Under the pieces are notes generated by a model. It had not been told where the DNA came from. It ran no database searches and saw only the letters and a program-made list of their open reading frames with translations. Shown here piece after piece: positions 1 to 6,143 of a stretch of DNA of 6,669 nucleotides. This stretch comes from Armatimonadota bacterium. Lineage in GTDB: Bacteria > Armatimonadota > SYMT01. The stretch lies in NCBI GenBank assembly GCA_020696885.1, contig JAJFMS010000189.1:1-6669 (forward strand). Reading direction: 5' to 3'. Both the position numbers and the translations under genes were made by a program. Position 1 is the stretch's first letter. Each line of letters opens with the position of its first letter.

Positions 1-2
1 AG

Positions 3-335
3 CTCCACGGGGACCTCTTCAAGTTCACCCGGCTCATCGGCTCCGAGATCATCACGATGACGATCAACTACCGGTGGCGGGTGCGGCTTACGGACGTGCA
101 GAACGGCTTCCGCGCCATCCGTCGGGAGGTGGGCCTCGCCCTGGGGATGCGAGAGAACCGCTTCGCCATCGAGGAAGAGATGGTGATGCGCGCGCTGCGG
201 AAGAAGTACCGCGTGGTCAACGTCTCCAGCCACGAGTACAAGCGCCGCCACGGCGTCTCCCGCATCGTGCTCCAGCGAGACTGGTTCTCGTTCGTCTGGT
301 GCGTGGCGAAGCACGTGCTCGGCCTGACGCGCTAG
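3..335 (+). CDS. Family 2 glycosyltransferase, polyprenol-phosphate sugar transferase type (C-terminal part; 5' end outside window)
   Basis: The reading frame is open from the window edge and ends at TAG 333-335, giving 110 visible residues. The segment LTDVQNGFRA (visible residues 29-38) matches the D-x-Q-[NS]-G-F-R-A motif of GT2 enzymes related to dolichyl/undecaprenyl-phosphate mannose or glucose synthases. It is followed by FAIEEEMVMRAL and an Arg-Arg-His-Gly-x-Ser stretch, the usual end of this catalytic fold. By family knowledge these enzymes transfer a sugar from a nucleotide donor to a polyprenyl phosphate (or related acceptor) at the inner face of the cytoplasmic membrane. The nucleotide-binding N-terminus and DxD motif lie outside the window, so donor and acceptor cannot be assigned. 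The C-terminus ends about 25 residues after the RRHG motif, with no trailing pair of membrane helices, so this is the short, DPM1-like form. An ATG at 57 is internal and is not the real start. The next gene is convergent. Confidence 0.85.
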   Translation, partial: LHGDLFKFTRLIGSEIITMTINYRWRVRLTDVQNGFRAIRREVGLALGMRENRFAIEEEMVMRALRKKYRVVNVSSHEYKRRHGVSRIVLQRDWFSFVWCVAKHVLGLTR

Positions 336-537
336 ACCGCGGGGCTACCTGCGCGCGTGTTCCTGGCAAAAGGAGCAAACAGTAGGCAGGGTCGGGTGCC
401 CTACGGGCGGATGGCCCGTTCGATCCCCGGCACCCGTCCCCAGGAGCAGGTTGCGCCGCTCCCGGAGCAGGTCACCGTCATCGAACGCCGCACGAGGAGG
501 CTGCCTACGGTTTGCTCACGGTATCCTGTAGCCGCGT
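336..537. other. Convergent intergenic region with nested inverted repeat
   Basis: This is the gap between the 3' ends of the glycosyltransferase (+) and the RsbRD-type kinase (-). It holds a perfect 8-bp inverted repeat (393-400 with 429-436). Nested inside is a perfect 6-bp one (403-408 with 414-419) around a 5-base loop. Together they could fold into a long bulged hairpin and might end transcription from either side. There is no U-tract on either strand, so it is not a convincing intrinsic terminator. A 9-base direct repeat, ggagcaggt, occurs at 443-451 and 464-472. I see no gene here. Confidence 0.4.
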
Positions 538-1716
538 CTACGCCGGCATCAGTGGAAGGCGGATTACGAACTCGCTCCCGTGCCCGATCCCGGGGCTGGA
601 GGCGGTCACGCTGCCTCCGTGCATCTCTACCAGACGGCGTACCAGCGCCAGACCGATGCCTATCCCCTGCTGCGTCAGCGGGTTGGCGCGGTCCGCCTGC
701 ACAAACGGGTCGAAGATGCGGGGTAACAGGGCCGCACCAATGCCGGTGCCGTTGTCCGTCACCCGCACCACCGCCTCCGCTCCGTCCCGCTCCAACTGCA
801 GCCGTACGTCGCCGCCCGGTGGGGTGTAGCGCGCGGCGTTATTCAGCAGGTTAGTGACGGACTGCACGAGACGCACCGCGTCCCCGTCCACCCAGAGCGG
901 CTCCGCGGGCAACTCCTGGGTAAAGTGATGGCCGCGCTCCTCCAGTTGGGGCCGGCTGGCTTCCGCCGCGTCCCGCACCGGGTTACACAAGTCCACCCGC
1001 TCCGTACGGAGCTCCAGGGCAGCCCGGCTGATCCGGGAGAGATCGAGCAGGTCCTCCGCCAGCCGGGACAGGTGATGGGTCTGACGGGTGGCCGAGGCAA
1101 TCGGTCGTGCGGCGCGCTCATCCGAAAGTTTCAGGCTGTTCAGGATGTAGAGCGCATTGCTGATGGCGGAGAGCGGCGTGCGGAGCTCGTGCCCCAGCCA
1201 GGCCAGAAACTCGTTCTTGTGCTGATCCACCTGGAGCAGGGCGGCGGTTTCCGCGCGGGCCTCGTCCACCTGCTCGTGGTCCGCCCGGCGCTGGACCAAC
1301 GCATACTGCGTGCTGGCGCCGATCAGCGCCTGTTCCAGAGCATCGTTGACGATCGTGTGCTCGGGGAGGGTCATGGGGCGGCCTTCGCCCAGGACCTCGA
1401 GCACCATCCGGCGCAGGATCGAGTACTCCTGCAGCACTTCGCCGAGGGAGTAACCCTCCAGCAGTGCCCGCTCGCCGCCATGCCGCTCGGAGGTGGTGAG
1501 GGCATAATGGGGCTCCTCTGGGGCGCGGGGGGAGAGGGCGGCTACCACCTGCTCCAACAGGATGTGCAGGTGATCACGGAGCACCTCGGTGTCCACCGTG
1601 CTGGCGGCGGGAACCTCGGCCAGCACCTGCGTCTCCCAGCGCTCCAACACCTCCGGTACCCGCGCACGGAGCCGGGCGGCCGTCTCGGAAAGAAGATCGG
1701 CGGTCGTCGGTGTCAC
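538..1716 (-). CDS. Soluble sensor histidine kinase with RsbRD-type N-terminal domain
   Basis: The 392-residue protein has an N-terminal helical region (about residues 8-135) resembling the RsbRD/RsbU N-terminal sensor domain: Arg-rich helix, DHL-x-LLEQ, then H79-G-x-E-R, GYSLGEVLQEY (89-98) and LRRMVLEVL. A short linker follows, then the kinase core. The H-box FLAWLGHELRTP places the phosphorylatable His at 176. The N-box has N289 and N293, the G1 box is DNGTG (321-325), the F-box is RIFDPF (333-338) and the G2 box is GIGIGLALV (351-359). All catalytic motifs are intact, so it should autophosphorylate from ATP. No membrane segment or signal peptide is seen, so it is cytoplasmic. There is no receiver domain, and no stand-alone response regulator is in the window; its partner is unknown. 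It starts at GTG (complement of 1714-1716) behind a good AGGAGAG ribosome site. It is divergent from the KaiC-like/hybrid-kinase pair and shares kinase-core wording with that hybrid kinase (for example MHGGSV versus LHGGSV), so the two may act in one network. Confidence 0.9.
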   Translation of the reverse strand: MTPTTADLLSETAARLRARVPEVLERWETQVLAEVPAASTVDTEVLRDHLHILLEQVVAALSPRAPEEPHYALTTSERHGGERALLEGYSLGEVLQEYSILRRMVLEVLGEGRPMTLPEHTIVNDALEQALIGASTQYALVQRRADHEQVDEARAETAALLQVDQHKNEFLAWLGHELRTPLSAISNALYILNSLKLSDERAARPIASATRQTHHLSRLAEDLLDLSRISRAALELRTERVDLCNPVRDAAEASRPQLEERGHHFTQELPAEPLWVDGDAVRLVQSVTNLLNNAARYTPPGGDVRLQLERDGAEAVVRVTDNGTGIGAALLPRIFDPFVQADRANPLTQQGIGIGLALVRRLVEMHGGSVTASSPGIGHGSEFVIRLPLMPA

Positions 1717-1725
1717 GGATGCTGT

Positions 1726-1733
1726 CTCTCCTA
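1726..1733 (-). promoter_or_regulatory. Ribosome binding site of the RsbRD-type kinase
   Basis: The minus strand reads TAGGAGAG here, about 9-11 bases before the GTG at 1716. It supports GTG as the start, since no ATG with comparable spacing is nearby. Confidence 0.7.
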
Positions 1734-1889
1734 CCTTCAGATTCCTGTTGGGCTCCCCGTGCTACTTTACCACGGGCCGGTCACGGTAAGCTGCTGGCGA
1801 CAGAGGCGGAAGCCGCTGTCTGCAAGGAAGGTTAGGACCTTGTCGCTTTGCATCCTTCCGGGCAACCTCCACCGGTGTTATCCGCGAGG

Positions 1890-1918
1890 TTAGAAGCGAG
1901 CGCCTCGCGTGGTATATA
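1890..1918 (+). promoter_or_regulatory. Putative sigma70-type promoter of the KaiC-like/hybrid kinase operon
   Basis: A TTAGAA -35-like element (1890-1895) is separated by 17 bases from a TATATA -10-like element (1913-1918), an AT-rich spot in GC-rich surroundings. The -35 matches the consensus at 3 of 6 positions and the -10 at 4 of 6, so the strength is moderate at best. A perfect 7-bp inverted repeat (1883-1889 with 1903-1909) straddles the -35 and could be a regulator site. Use of this promoter would give a leader of about 160 bases. This is an inference from spacing and composition only. Confidence 0.35.
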
Positions 1919-2075
1919 CGGAGGCCGACCGGGCGTGCCGGGGACTCCGAGGTTTCCGGAGCGCTCCCGCAGAACGAGCGGTGGGAACGGCGATCGCGGC
2001 TCAGCCGCAGGCTCCGAGGGAAGAGCCAGCAGACCTGACGACTGCCCCGGGAGTGGGGAGGTGGCGGCCGCCATC

Positions 2076-2079
2076 GGAG
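2076..2079 (+). promoter_or_regulatory. Ribosome binding site fixing the KaiC-like start
   Basis: GGAG lies 5 bases before the ATG at 2085. This favours the 510-residue protein over the longer frame beginning at 1848. Confidence 0.65.
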
Positions 2080-2084
2080 CAGCA

Positions 2085-3617
2085 ATGAGCAACGAAACGG
2101 AAGAGACCAGCGTGAGCCACCAGCAGTCCTACATCCCCACCGGGGTGAAGGGTCTGGATGACGTGTTGATGGGAGGCTTCCTTCGGGAAGCATTCTATCT
2201 GGTCCAGGGCGATCCAGGGTCCGGGAAGACCACCTTCGCGCTGCAATACCTGCTCGGGCGAGCTCGGGCCGGGGAGCGCTGCCTGTACATCACGCTCACC
2301 GAGACCCTGCGGGACCTGGAGAACACCTGCAACTCGCATGGCTGGTCGCTGGCGGGCATCAGCGTCTGCGATCTGAGCCGCTCCACCGCGACGCGCTCCG
2401 GCGAGCCGGAAGTCTCCGTCTTCCACCCCTCCGAGACCGAGCTGGGCGAGACCACGCAGACCATCCTCGCAGAGGTGGAGCGCGCGCGACCGCAGCACGT
2501 GGTGTTCGACGGTCTCTCCGAGATGCGCCTGATGGCAGGCGATGCGCTGCGCTACCGGCGCCAGCTCCTCTCGCTCAAGGAGTACTTCGCAGCCCAGGGA
2601 GCTACCGTCCTCGCCCTGGATGACCGGGCGCACCCGTTCTCGGTGATCCAGCCGGAAAGCCTGGTGGGCGGCAACCTCGTGCTGGAGCGCACGCTGCCCG
2701 AGTATGGCCGAGCCCGGCGGCGGTTGTTCGTGACCAAGGTCCGGGGCGCGAACTTCCGGGAGGGTTATCACGACTACGAGATCGCGCGCGGCGGCCTGCA
2801 GGTGCATCCCCGGCTGGTGGCCGCGGAGCATCACGACCACTTTGCGCAGGAAGTCTGCCCCAGCGGCATCCCCAACCTGGACGCCATGCTGGCAGGTGGT
2901 CTGCAGGCGGGCACCACCACCCTGTTCCTGGGGCCGGCCGGCGTAGGAAAATCCACCACGTCCATGCAGTTCGTGGTGAGCGGGATCCGACAGGGCTACA
3001 AGGCCGCCGCGTTCATCTTCGACGAGGTGCTGGGCACGTTCATCGAGCGCAGCGAGAAACTGTGCCTGGGCAAACCGGGAGGCATCCGGGACTACATTGC
3101 CGAGGGACGGCTGCACGCCCAACAGGTGGACCCCGCGGAGATGTCCGCGGGCGCGTTTGCCCACGAAGTGCACCGGGCCGTGGAGGCGGGCGCCCGGATC
3201 GTGGTGATCGACAGCCTGAACGGCTACCTCAACGCCATGACCCAGGAGCGGTTCCTCACCTCGCACCTCCACGAGTTGTTCGCCTACCTCAACCAGAAGG
3301 GGGTGATCACGATGATGGTGGTGGCCCAACACGGGATGCTGTTGACCGGCGGCGTGGGTGACATTGACGTGAGCTACCTGGCGGATACCGTCCTCCTCTA
3401 CCGGTACTTCGAGGCGAACGCCGAGATCCATCAGGCGTTGAGCGTGTTCAAGAAACGGACCGGCCCGCACGAGCGGACCATCCGCCAGCTCACCATCTCT
3501 CCGGACGGCATCCACGTGGGAGAGCCGCTGCGGGGGTTCCAGGGCATCATGACCGGAGTGCCGCAGTACCTGGGGGGCACCCCGGTGCTGGGGCTGCCGG
3601 AGTCCCGGGGAGACTGA
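2085..3617 (+). CDS. KaiC-like two-domain RecA-superfamily ATPase
   Basis: The 510-residue protein has two tandem KaiC/RecA ATPase domains, like cyanobacterial KaiC (about 520 residues). Domain I (about 15-245) begins IPTGVKGLDDVL. It has Walker A GDPGSGKTT (42-50), a Thr72-Glu73 pair where KaiC has two catalytic Glu, and Walker B VVFDGLSE (139-146). Domain II (about 256-490) begins CPSGIPNLDAML. It has Walker A GPAGVGKST (283-291), Asp313-Glu314 as the catalytic acidic pair, and Walker B VVIDSLNG (373-380). The KaiC phosphosite pair Ser431-Thr432 aligns by eye with Ser430-Tyr431 (VSYLADT). Family members hydrolyse ATP, assemble as hexamers and, in many non-cyanobacteria, act in stress or signalling rather than a clock. 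No kaiA or kaiB is in the window. The start is ATG 2085 with GGAG 5 bases upstream. The hybrid kinase follows after a 4-base gap, so the two are almost certainly co-transcribed and may interact. Family assignment is firm; the biological role is inferred. Confidence 0.92.
   Translation: MSNETEETSVSHQQSYIPTGVKGLDDVLMGGFLREAFYLVQGDPGSGKTTFALQYLLGRARAGERCLYITLTETLRDLENTCNSHGWSLAGISVCDLSRSTATRSGEPEVSVFHPSETELGETTQTILAEVERARPQHVVFDGLSEMRLMAGDALRYRRQLLSLKEYFAAQGATVLALDDRAHPFSVIQPESLVGGNLVLERTLPEYGRARRRLFVTKVRGANFREGYHDYEIARGGLQVHPRLVAAEHHDHFAQEVCPSGIPNLDAMLAGGLQAGTTTLFLGPAGVGKSTTSMQFVVSGIRQGYKAAAFIFDEVLGTFIERSEKLCLGKPGGIRDYIAEGRLHAQQVDPAEMSAGAFAHEVHRAVEAGARIVVIDSLNGYLNAMTQERFLTSHLHELFAYLNQKGVITMMVVAQHGMLLTGGVGDIDVSYLADTVLLYRYFEANAEIHQALSVFKKRTGPHERTIRQLTISPDGIHVGEPLRGFQGIMTGVPQYLGGTPVLGLPESRGD
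3607..3613 (+). promoter_or_regulatory. Ribosome binding site of the hybrid kinase inside the KaiC-like gene
   Basis: GGGGAGA lies inside the last codons of the KaiC-like gene, with 8 bases (3614-3621) between it and the GTG at 3622. With the 4-base gap between stop and start, this suggests translational coupling of the two genes. Confidence 0.6.
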
Positions 3618-3621
3618 CGCC

Positions 3622-5937
3622 GTGAGCCTGGAAAGCGTCCACTCGCTCACGGAGCGAGTGCTCGTGTTGATGCCGTCCGCAAAGGACGCCGAGCGCACCC
3701 TGGCGGTCCTGGCGGCCGAAGGGCTGCACGGCTCGGTATGCGAGGACCTGCCTGCGCTCTGTCGCGAGATCCGCGGCGGCGCCGGCACGGCCGTCCTCAC
3801 CGAAGGGATGATCCTAAGGGACGAAGCCGGACTCCTGGCGGAAACGCTGCGGGAACAGCCGGCGTGGTCCGCCTTTCCCCTGGTGGTGCTCACCCAGGAA
3901 GCGGCAGGCACCGGGCACTCCACGCTGGTGGAGCAGTTGCTAAACGTGACGCTGGTGGAGCGGCCCGTGCGCATGCGGACCCTCCTCAGCGTGGTGAAGA
4001 CGGCGCTCCGCTCCCGGCGGGGCCAGTACGAAGTCCGGGCCGCCATGGCGGAGCGAGAGCGGCAGTCCGCCACGTTCGACACCGTGCTGGCCGCCCTGCA
4101 GGAGTTCGTATACGTCCTGGACCCGGCCGGACGGTTCACCTTCGTCAACCAACCGCTCCTGGACCTGTGGGGCAAGACGTCTGCAGAGGCACTCGGACGC
4201 ACCTTCGCGGAGTTGGGGTATCCTCCGGAGCTGGTGGCGCTGCACACCGCGCAGCTCCAGCAGGTTCTCCACACCCGCGCGCCGGTGCGGGGCGAGAACG
4301 CCTACACCAGCCCTTCCGGGAGCACCGGCTACTATGAGAACACTTTCGTGCCGCTGTTTGCCGCGGACGGGTCCGTCGAAGCGATTGGCGGGGCGACGCG
4401 GAACGTGACGGAGCGCCGGCACGCCGAGCAAGCACTGCGAGAAAGCGAGATCCGCTTCCGTCAGCTTGCGGACGCGATGCCGCAGATCGTCTGGACGGCC
4501 CGCCCGGATGGCTACACGGACTACTTCAACGAGCGCTGGTACGAGCTGACCGGGGAGCCGCGCGATGTGAGCGGAGACGAAAGCTGGCTCCCGGCGCTGC
4601 ACCCGGATGACCTGGAGCGCACCATCACCACCTGGCAGGAGTCCGTGAGCTCCGGCAGCCCCTACACCATCGAGTACCGGCTGCGGGATCACCGCACCGA
4701 CGAGTACCGGTGGCACCTGGGGCGGGCCCTGCCCGCTCGTGACACAGCCGGGAACATCACGAAGTGGTTTGGCTCCTGTACCGATATCCATGCCCAGAAA
4801 CTAACCGCTCAGGCGCTGGTGGACGCCGACCGCCGGAAGGACGAGTTCCTGGCGATGCTCTCTCACGAGCTGCGGAACCCGCTCTCCCCGATCGTCACCG
4901 CCGCACACGTTCTGAAGAGCCGGTGCGCGCAAGAGCCCTTGATCCAACGCCAATGCGCGGTGATCCAGCACCAGATCCGGAACATGAGCCGCCTGCTGGA
5001 CGACCTCCTGGATCTCTCCCGGGTGACCCACGGCACCGTCCAGCTCCAGAAGGAGCCGCTCGACCTCTCTGCGCTGGCTCGGCAGGCGATCGAGGCCACG
5101 CGCGAGCTGGTCCGCGTGCGCGAACACACGCTCGAGGTGGACCTCTCCGACACCCCCCTGCCGGTCACTGCGGATCGGCTGCGGCTGGAGCAGGTGATGG
5201 TGAACCTGCTGAACAACGCCGCCAAATACACGGACCCGGGCGGGCAGATCACTGTGCGCACCTTCCGAGATCGGGACGAGGTGGTGCTGCAGGTGGCGGA
5301 CACCGGGATCGGGATGAGCGCGGAGCTCCTGCCGCGGATCTTCGACCTGTTCACGCAGGGCGAGCGCGGCCTGGACCGCAGCCAGGGGGGTCTGGGAATC
5401 GGGCTCACCCTGGTGAAGAACCTCATTGAGCTCCACGGCGGCAGCGTGCGAGTAGAGAGCCCCGGCGCGGGTCGAGGCAGCCGGTTTACGGTGCGGCTGC
5501 CGGCGGAAAGGCAACCGCGCAACGTGCCCACGAGCTCCCGCGTAGCGGCGGCCAACGGCGCCGTGGGATCGGGTCGCGTGCGGCGCGTGCTCATCGTGGA
5601 CGACAACCGGGATGGCGCCGAGGCGCTGGCAGAGCTGCTGGGGCTGTGGAAGTACGACACCCGCGTCGCGTTCGACGGCGGCTCGGCCCTGGCGCTTGCT
5701 GCGGATTACCGGCCCGACGCGGTGATCCTGGACATCGGGATGCCGGGGATGGACGGCTATGAGACGGCTCGCCGCCTCCGGGAAGACTCGTCCTTGCGCT
5801 CGGCCCGGCTGATCGCCCTCACCGGCTACGGCCGCTCCGAGGACAGGGAGCGAGCCCGCACCGCCGGGTTCGACGTTCACCTCACGAAGCCGCTGGACCC
5901 CCAGGCGATTCACGATATCCTGGAAGATGAAGGCTGA
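3622..5937 (+). CDS. Hybrid sensor histidine kinase (pseudo-receiver, PAS-PAS, HisKA, HATPase, receiver)
   Basis: The 771-residue cytoplasmic protein has no membrane segment. Residues 11-130 look like a receiver fold (RVLVLMPSAKDAE at the start, LVVLT at 87-91, VERPVR at 112-117), but Thr60-Glu61 stands where the phospho-Asp is expected and Arg114 replaces the conserved Lys, so it is probably a non-phosphorylated pseudo-receiver. Two PAS domains follow: about 152-262, and about 276-392 with the PAC-like EYRWHLGRALP. The HisKA H-box FLAMLSHELRNP gives phospho-His 415. The HATPase has N528/N532, DTGIG (560-564), RIFDLF (572-577) and GLGIGLTLV (590-598). The C-terminal receiver (about 654-768) is intact: Asp660-Asp661, phospho-acceptor Asp704 in ILDIGMPGMDG, Thr734 and Lys756. 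Phosphate should pass from His415 to Asp704 and then to an unseen partner, or the receiver may tune kinase activity. The start is GTG 3622, chosen because GGGGAGA lies just upstream and the fold begins at once; ATG 3670 would cut the first strand. It lies downstream of, and very close to, the KaiC-like gene, a recurrent pairing that suggests a common pathway. Confidence 0.92.
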   Translation: MSLESVHSLTERVLVLMPSAKDAERTLAVLAAEGLHGSVCEDLPALCREIRGGAGTAVLTEGMILRDEAGLLAETLREQPAWSAFPLVVLTQEAAGTGHSTLVEQLLNVTLVERPVRMRTLLSVVKTALRSRRGQYEVRAAMAERERQSATFDTVLAALQEFVYVLDPAGRFTFVNQPLLDLWGKTSAEALGRTFAELGYPPELVALHTAQLQQVLHTRAPVRGENAYTSPSGSTGYYENTFVPLFAADGSVEAIGGATRNVTERRHAEQALRESEIRFRQLADAMPQIVWTARPDGYTDYFNERWYELTGEPRDVSGDESWLPALHPDDLERTITTWQESVSSGSPYTIEYRLRDHRTDEYRWHLGRALPARDTAGNITKWFGSCTDIHAQKLTAQALVDADRRKDEFLAMLSHELRNPLSPIVTAAHVLKSRCAQEPLIQRQCAVIQHQIRNMSRLLDDLLDLSRVTHGTVQLQKEPLDLSALARQAIEATRELVRVREHTLEVDLSDTPLPVTADRLRLEQVMVNLLNNAAKYTDPGGQITVRTFRDRDEVVLQVADTGIGMSAELLPRIFDLFTQGERGLDRSQGGLGIGLTLVKNLIELHGGSVRVESPGAGRGSRFTVRLPAERQPRNVPTSSRVAAANGAVGSGRVRRVLIVDDNRDGAEALAELLGLWKYDTRVAFDGGSALALAADYRPDAVILDIGMPGMDGYETARRLREDSSLRSARLIALTGYGRSEDRERARTAGFDVHLTKPLDPQAIHDILEDEG

Positions 5938-5963
5938 GCCGGACAGCGGTCCGGGCGTCCGGC
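5938..5963 (+). other. Hairpin immediately after the hybrid kinase stop
   Basis: GCCGGAC at 5938-5944 pairs perfectly with GTCCGGC at 5957-5963 across a 12-base loop, starting on the base after the stop codon. No U-tract follows it. It shares bases with the next, larger hairpin, so only one of the two can form at a time. It may protect the transcript 3' end or help termination. Confidence 0.4.
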
Positions 5964-5995
5964 CAGCCCGCAACACGCTGACCGCCCGGAGTTTT
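5950..5995 (+). terminator. Possible intrinsic terminator of the KaiC-like/kinase operon
   Basis: An 8-bp GC-rich stem, TCCGGGCG (5950-5957) with CGCCCGGA (5983-5990), is followed by G and four T residues (5991-5995). Stem plus T-run directly downstream of the last gene fits a Rho-independent terminator. The 25-base loop is long and the T-run short, so its strength is uncertain. Confidence 0.45.
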
Positions 5996-6103
5996 AGCCG
6001 TGGCTGAACGCAGATGGGGAGAAGGCAAATCCCAACGTCTCGTTCATCCCTTCGCCCGGCTTCCGCCCGCCTTCCGTCATTGTTCCGCCTTCATCCCTCA
6101 GCC
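5996..6103. other. Pyrimidine-rich non-coding spacer before the TolC promoter
   Basis: No gene is supported here. From about 6042 to 6107 the plus strand is strongly C/T-rich, with repeated short words such as ttcatccc (6043-6050, 6090-6097) and variants of cttccg(cc). It could be a degenerate short-repeat tract or a Rho-loading (C-rich, G-poor) segment backing up the terminator upstream. Confidence 0.35.
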
Positions 6104-6132
6104 TTCCGAACCGGTTCCCGGCTGCCTATAAT
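6104..6132 (+). promoter_or_regulatory. Promoter of the TolC-family gene
   Basis: A perfect TATAAT -10 element stands at 6127-6132 in otherwise GC-rich DNA. At 17 bases upstream the best -35 is TTCCGA (6104-6109), only 3 of 6 matches, so the promoter probably leans on the -10 or on an activator. The predicted transcript start is about 6139, giving a leader of roughly 36 bases that contains the palindrome at 6144-6165. Confidence 0.55.
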
Positions 6133-6143
6133 GACGCGGAGAT

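Larger units (their letters stand above)
1717..2084. other. Divergent intergenic region with structured leader of the KaiC-like gene
   Basis: These 368 bases separate two divergent signalling genes and must hold both promoters. An open frame continues upstream of the KaiC-like start, as far as 1848. Its translation is low-complexity Pro/Arg/Gly-rich, matches no domain and lacks a ribosome site, so I treat it as non-coding. The plus-strand leader contains several small dyads: a 5-bp stem 1945-1949/1957-1961, a 10-bp palindrome at 1958-1967, and a 5-bp stem 1996-2000/2004-2008 with a triloop. It also holds a B12-box-like string at 2024-2037. No clear minus-strand promoter stands out; a weak TAAAGT (minus strand, near 1763-1768) is the best -10 I see. 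Confidence 0.5.

Noticed and set aside
393..441. tRNA or tRNA remnant suggested by GTTCGATCC (418-426) and the cgggtgcc/ggcacccg stem
   Set aside because: The T-arm stem does not pair around the loop, the outer stem encloses only 44 bases, and no anticodon arm or CCA-compatible end is present.
925..1893. A 322-codon plus-strand open frame over the RsbRD-type kinase
   Set aside because: It is a shadow of the minus-strand kinase, whose motifs (H, N, G1, F, G2) are all intact; the plus-strand translation has no recognisable domain.
2024..2040. FMN riboswitch (GTCAGCAGA-like word next to a CCGGG stretch)
   Set aside because: The FMN element's 5' conserved blocks (AGGGTGAAAUUCCC, ACCGGCGGU) are not found upstream, and the downstream gene has no link to riboflavin.
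1848..2084. N-terminal extension of the KaiC-like protein from ATG 1848
   Set aside because: The added 79 residues are Gly/Pro/Arg/Ser-rich with no family match. The ATG at 2085 has a ribosome site and begins right before the conserved KaiC domain.
2085..3617. Calling the gene kaiC of a true circadian clock
   Set aside because: No kaiA or kaiB is present and the phosphosite and catalytic residues differ. Two-domain KaiC-like ATPases are widespread in bacteria without clocks.
2001..4274. A 757-codon open frame on the minus strand across the KaiC-like gene and the start of the hybrid kinase, and a 391-codon one at 4801-5976
   Set aside because: Both are antisense to strongly supported genes, as expected from GC-rich codon bias. 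Their translations show no domain pattern, and the first one crosses two genes that lie in different frames.
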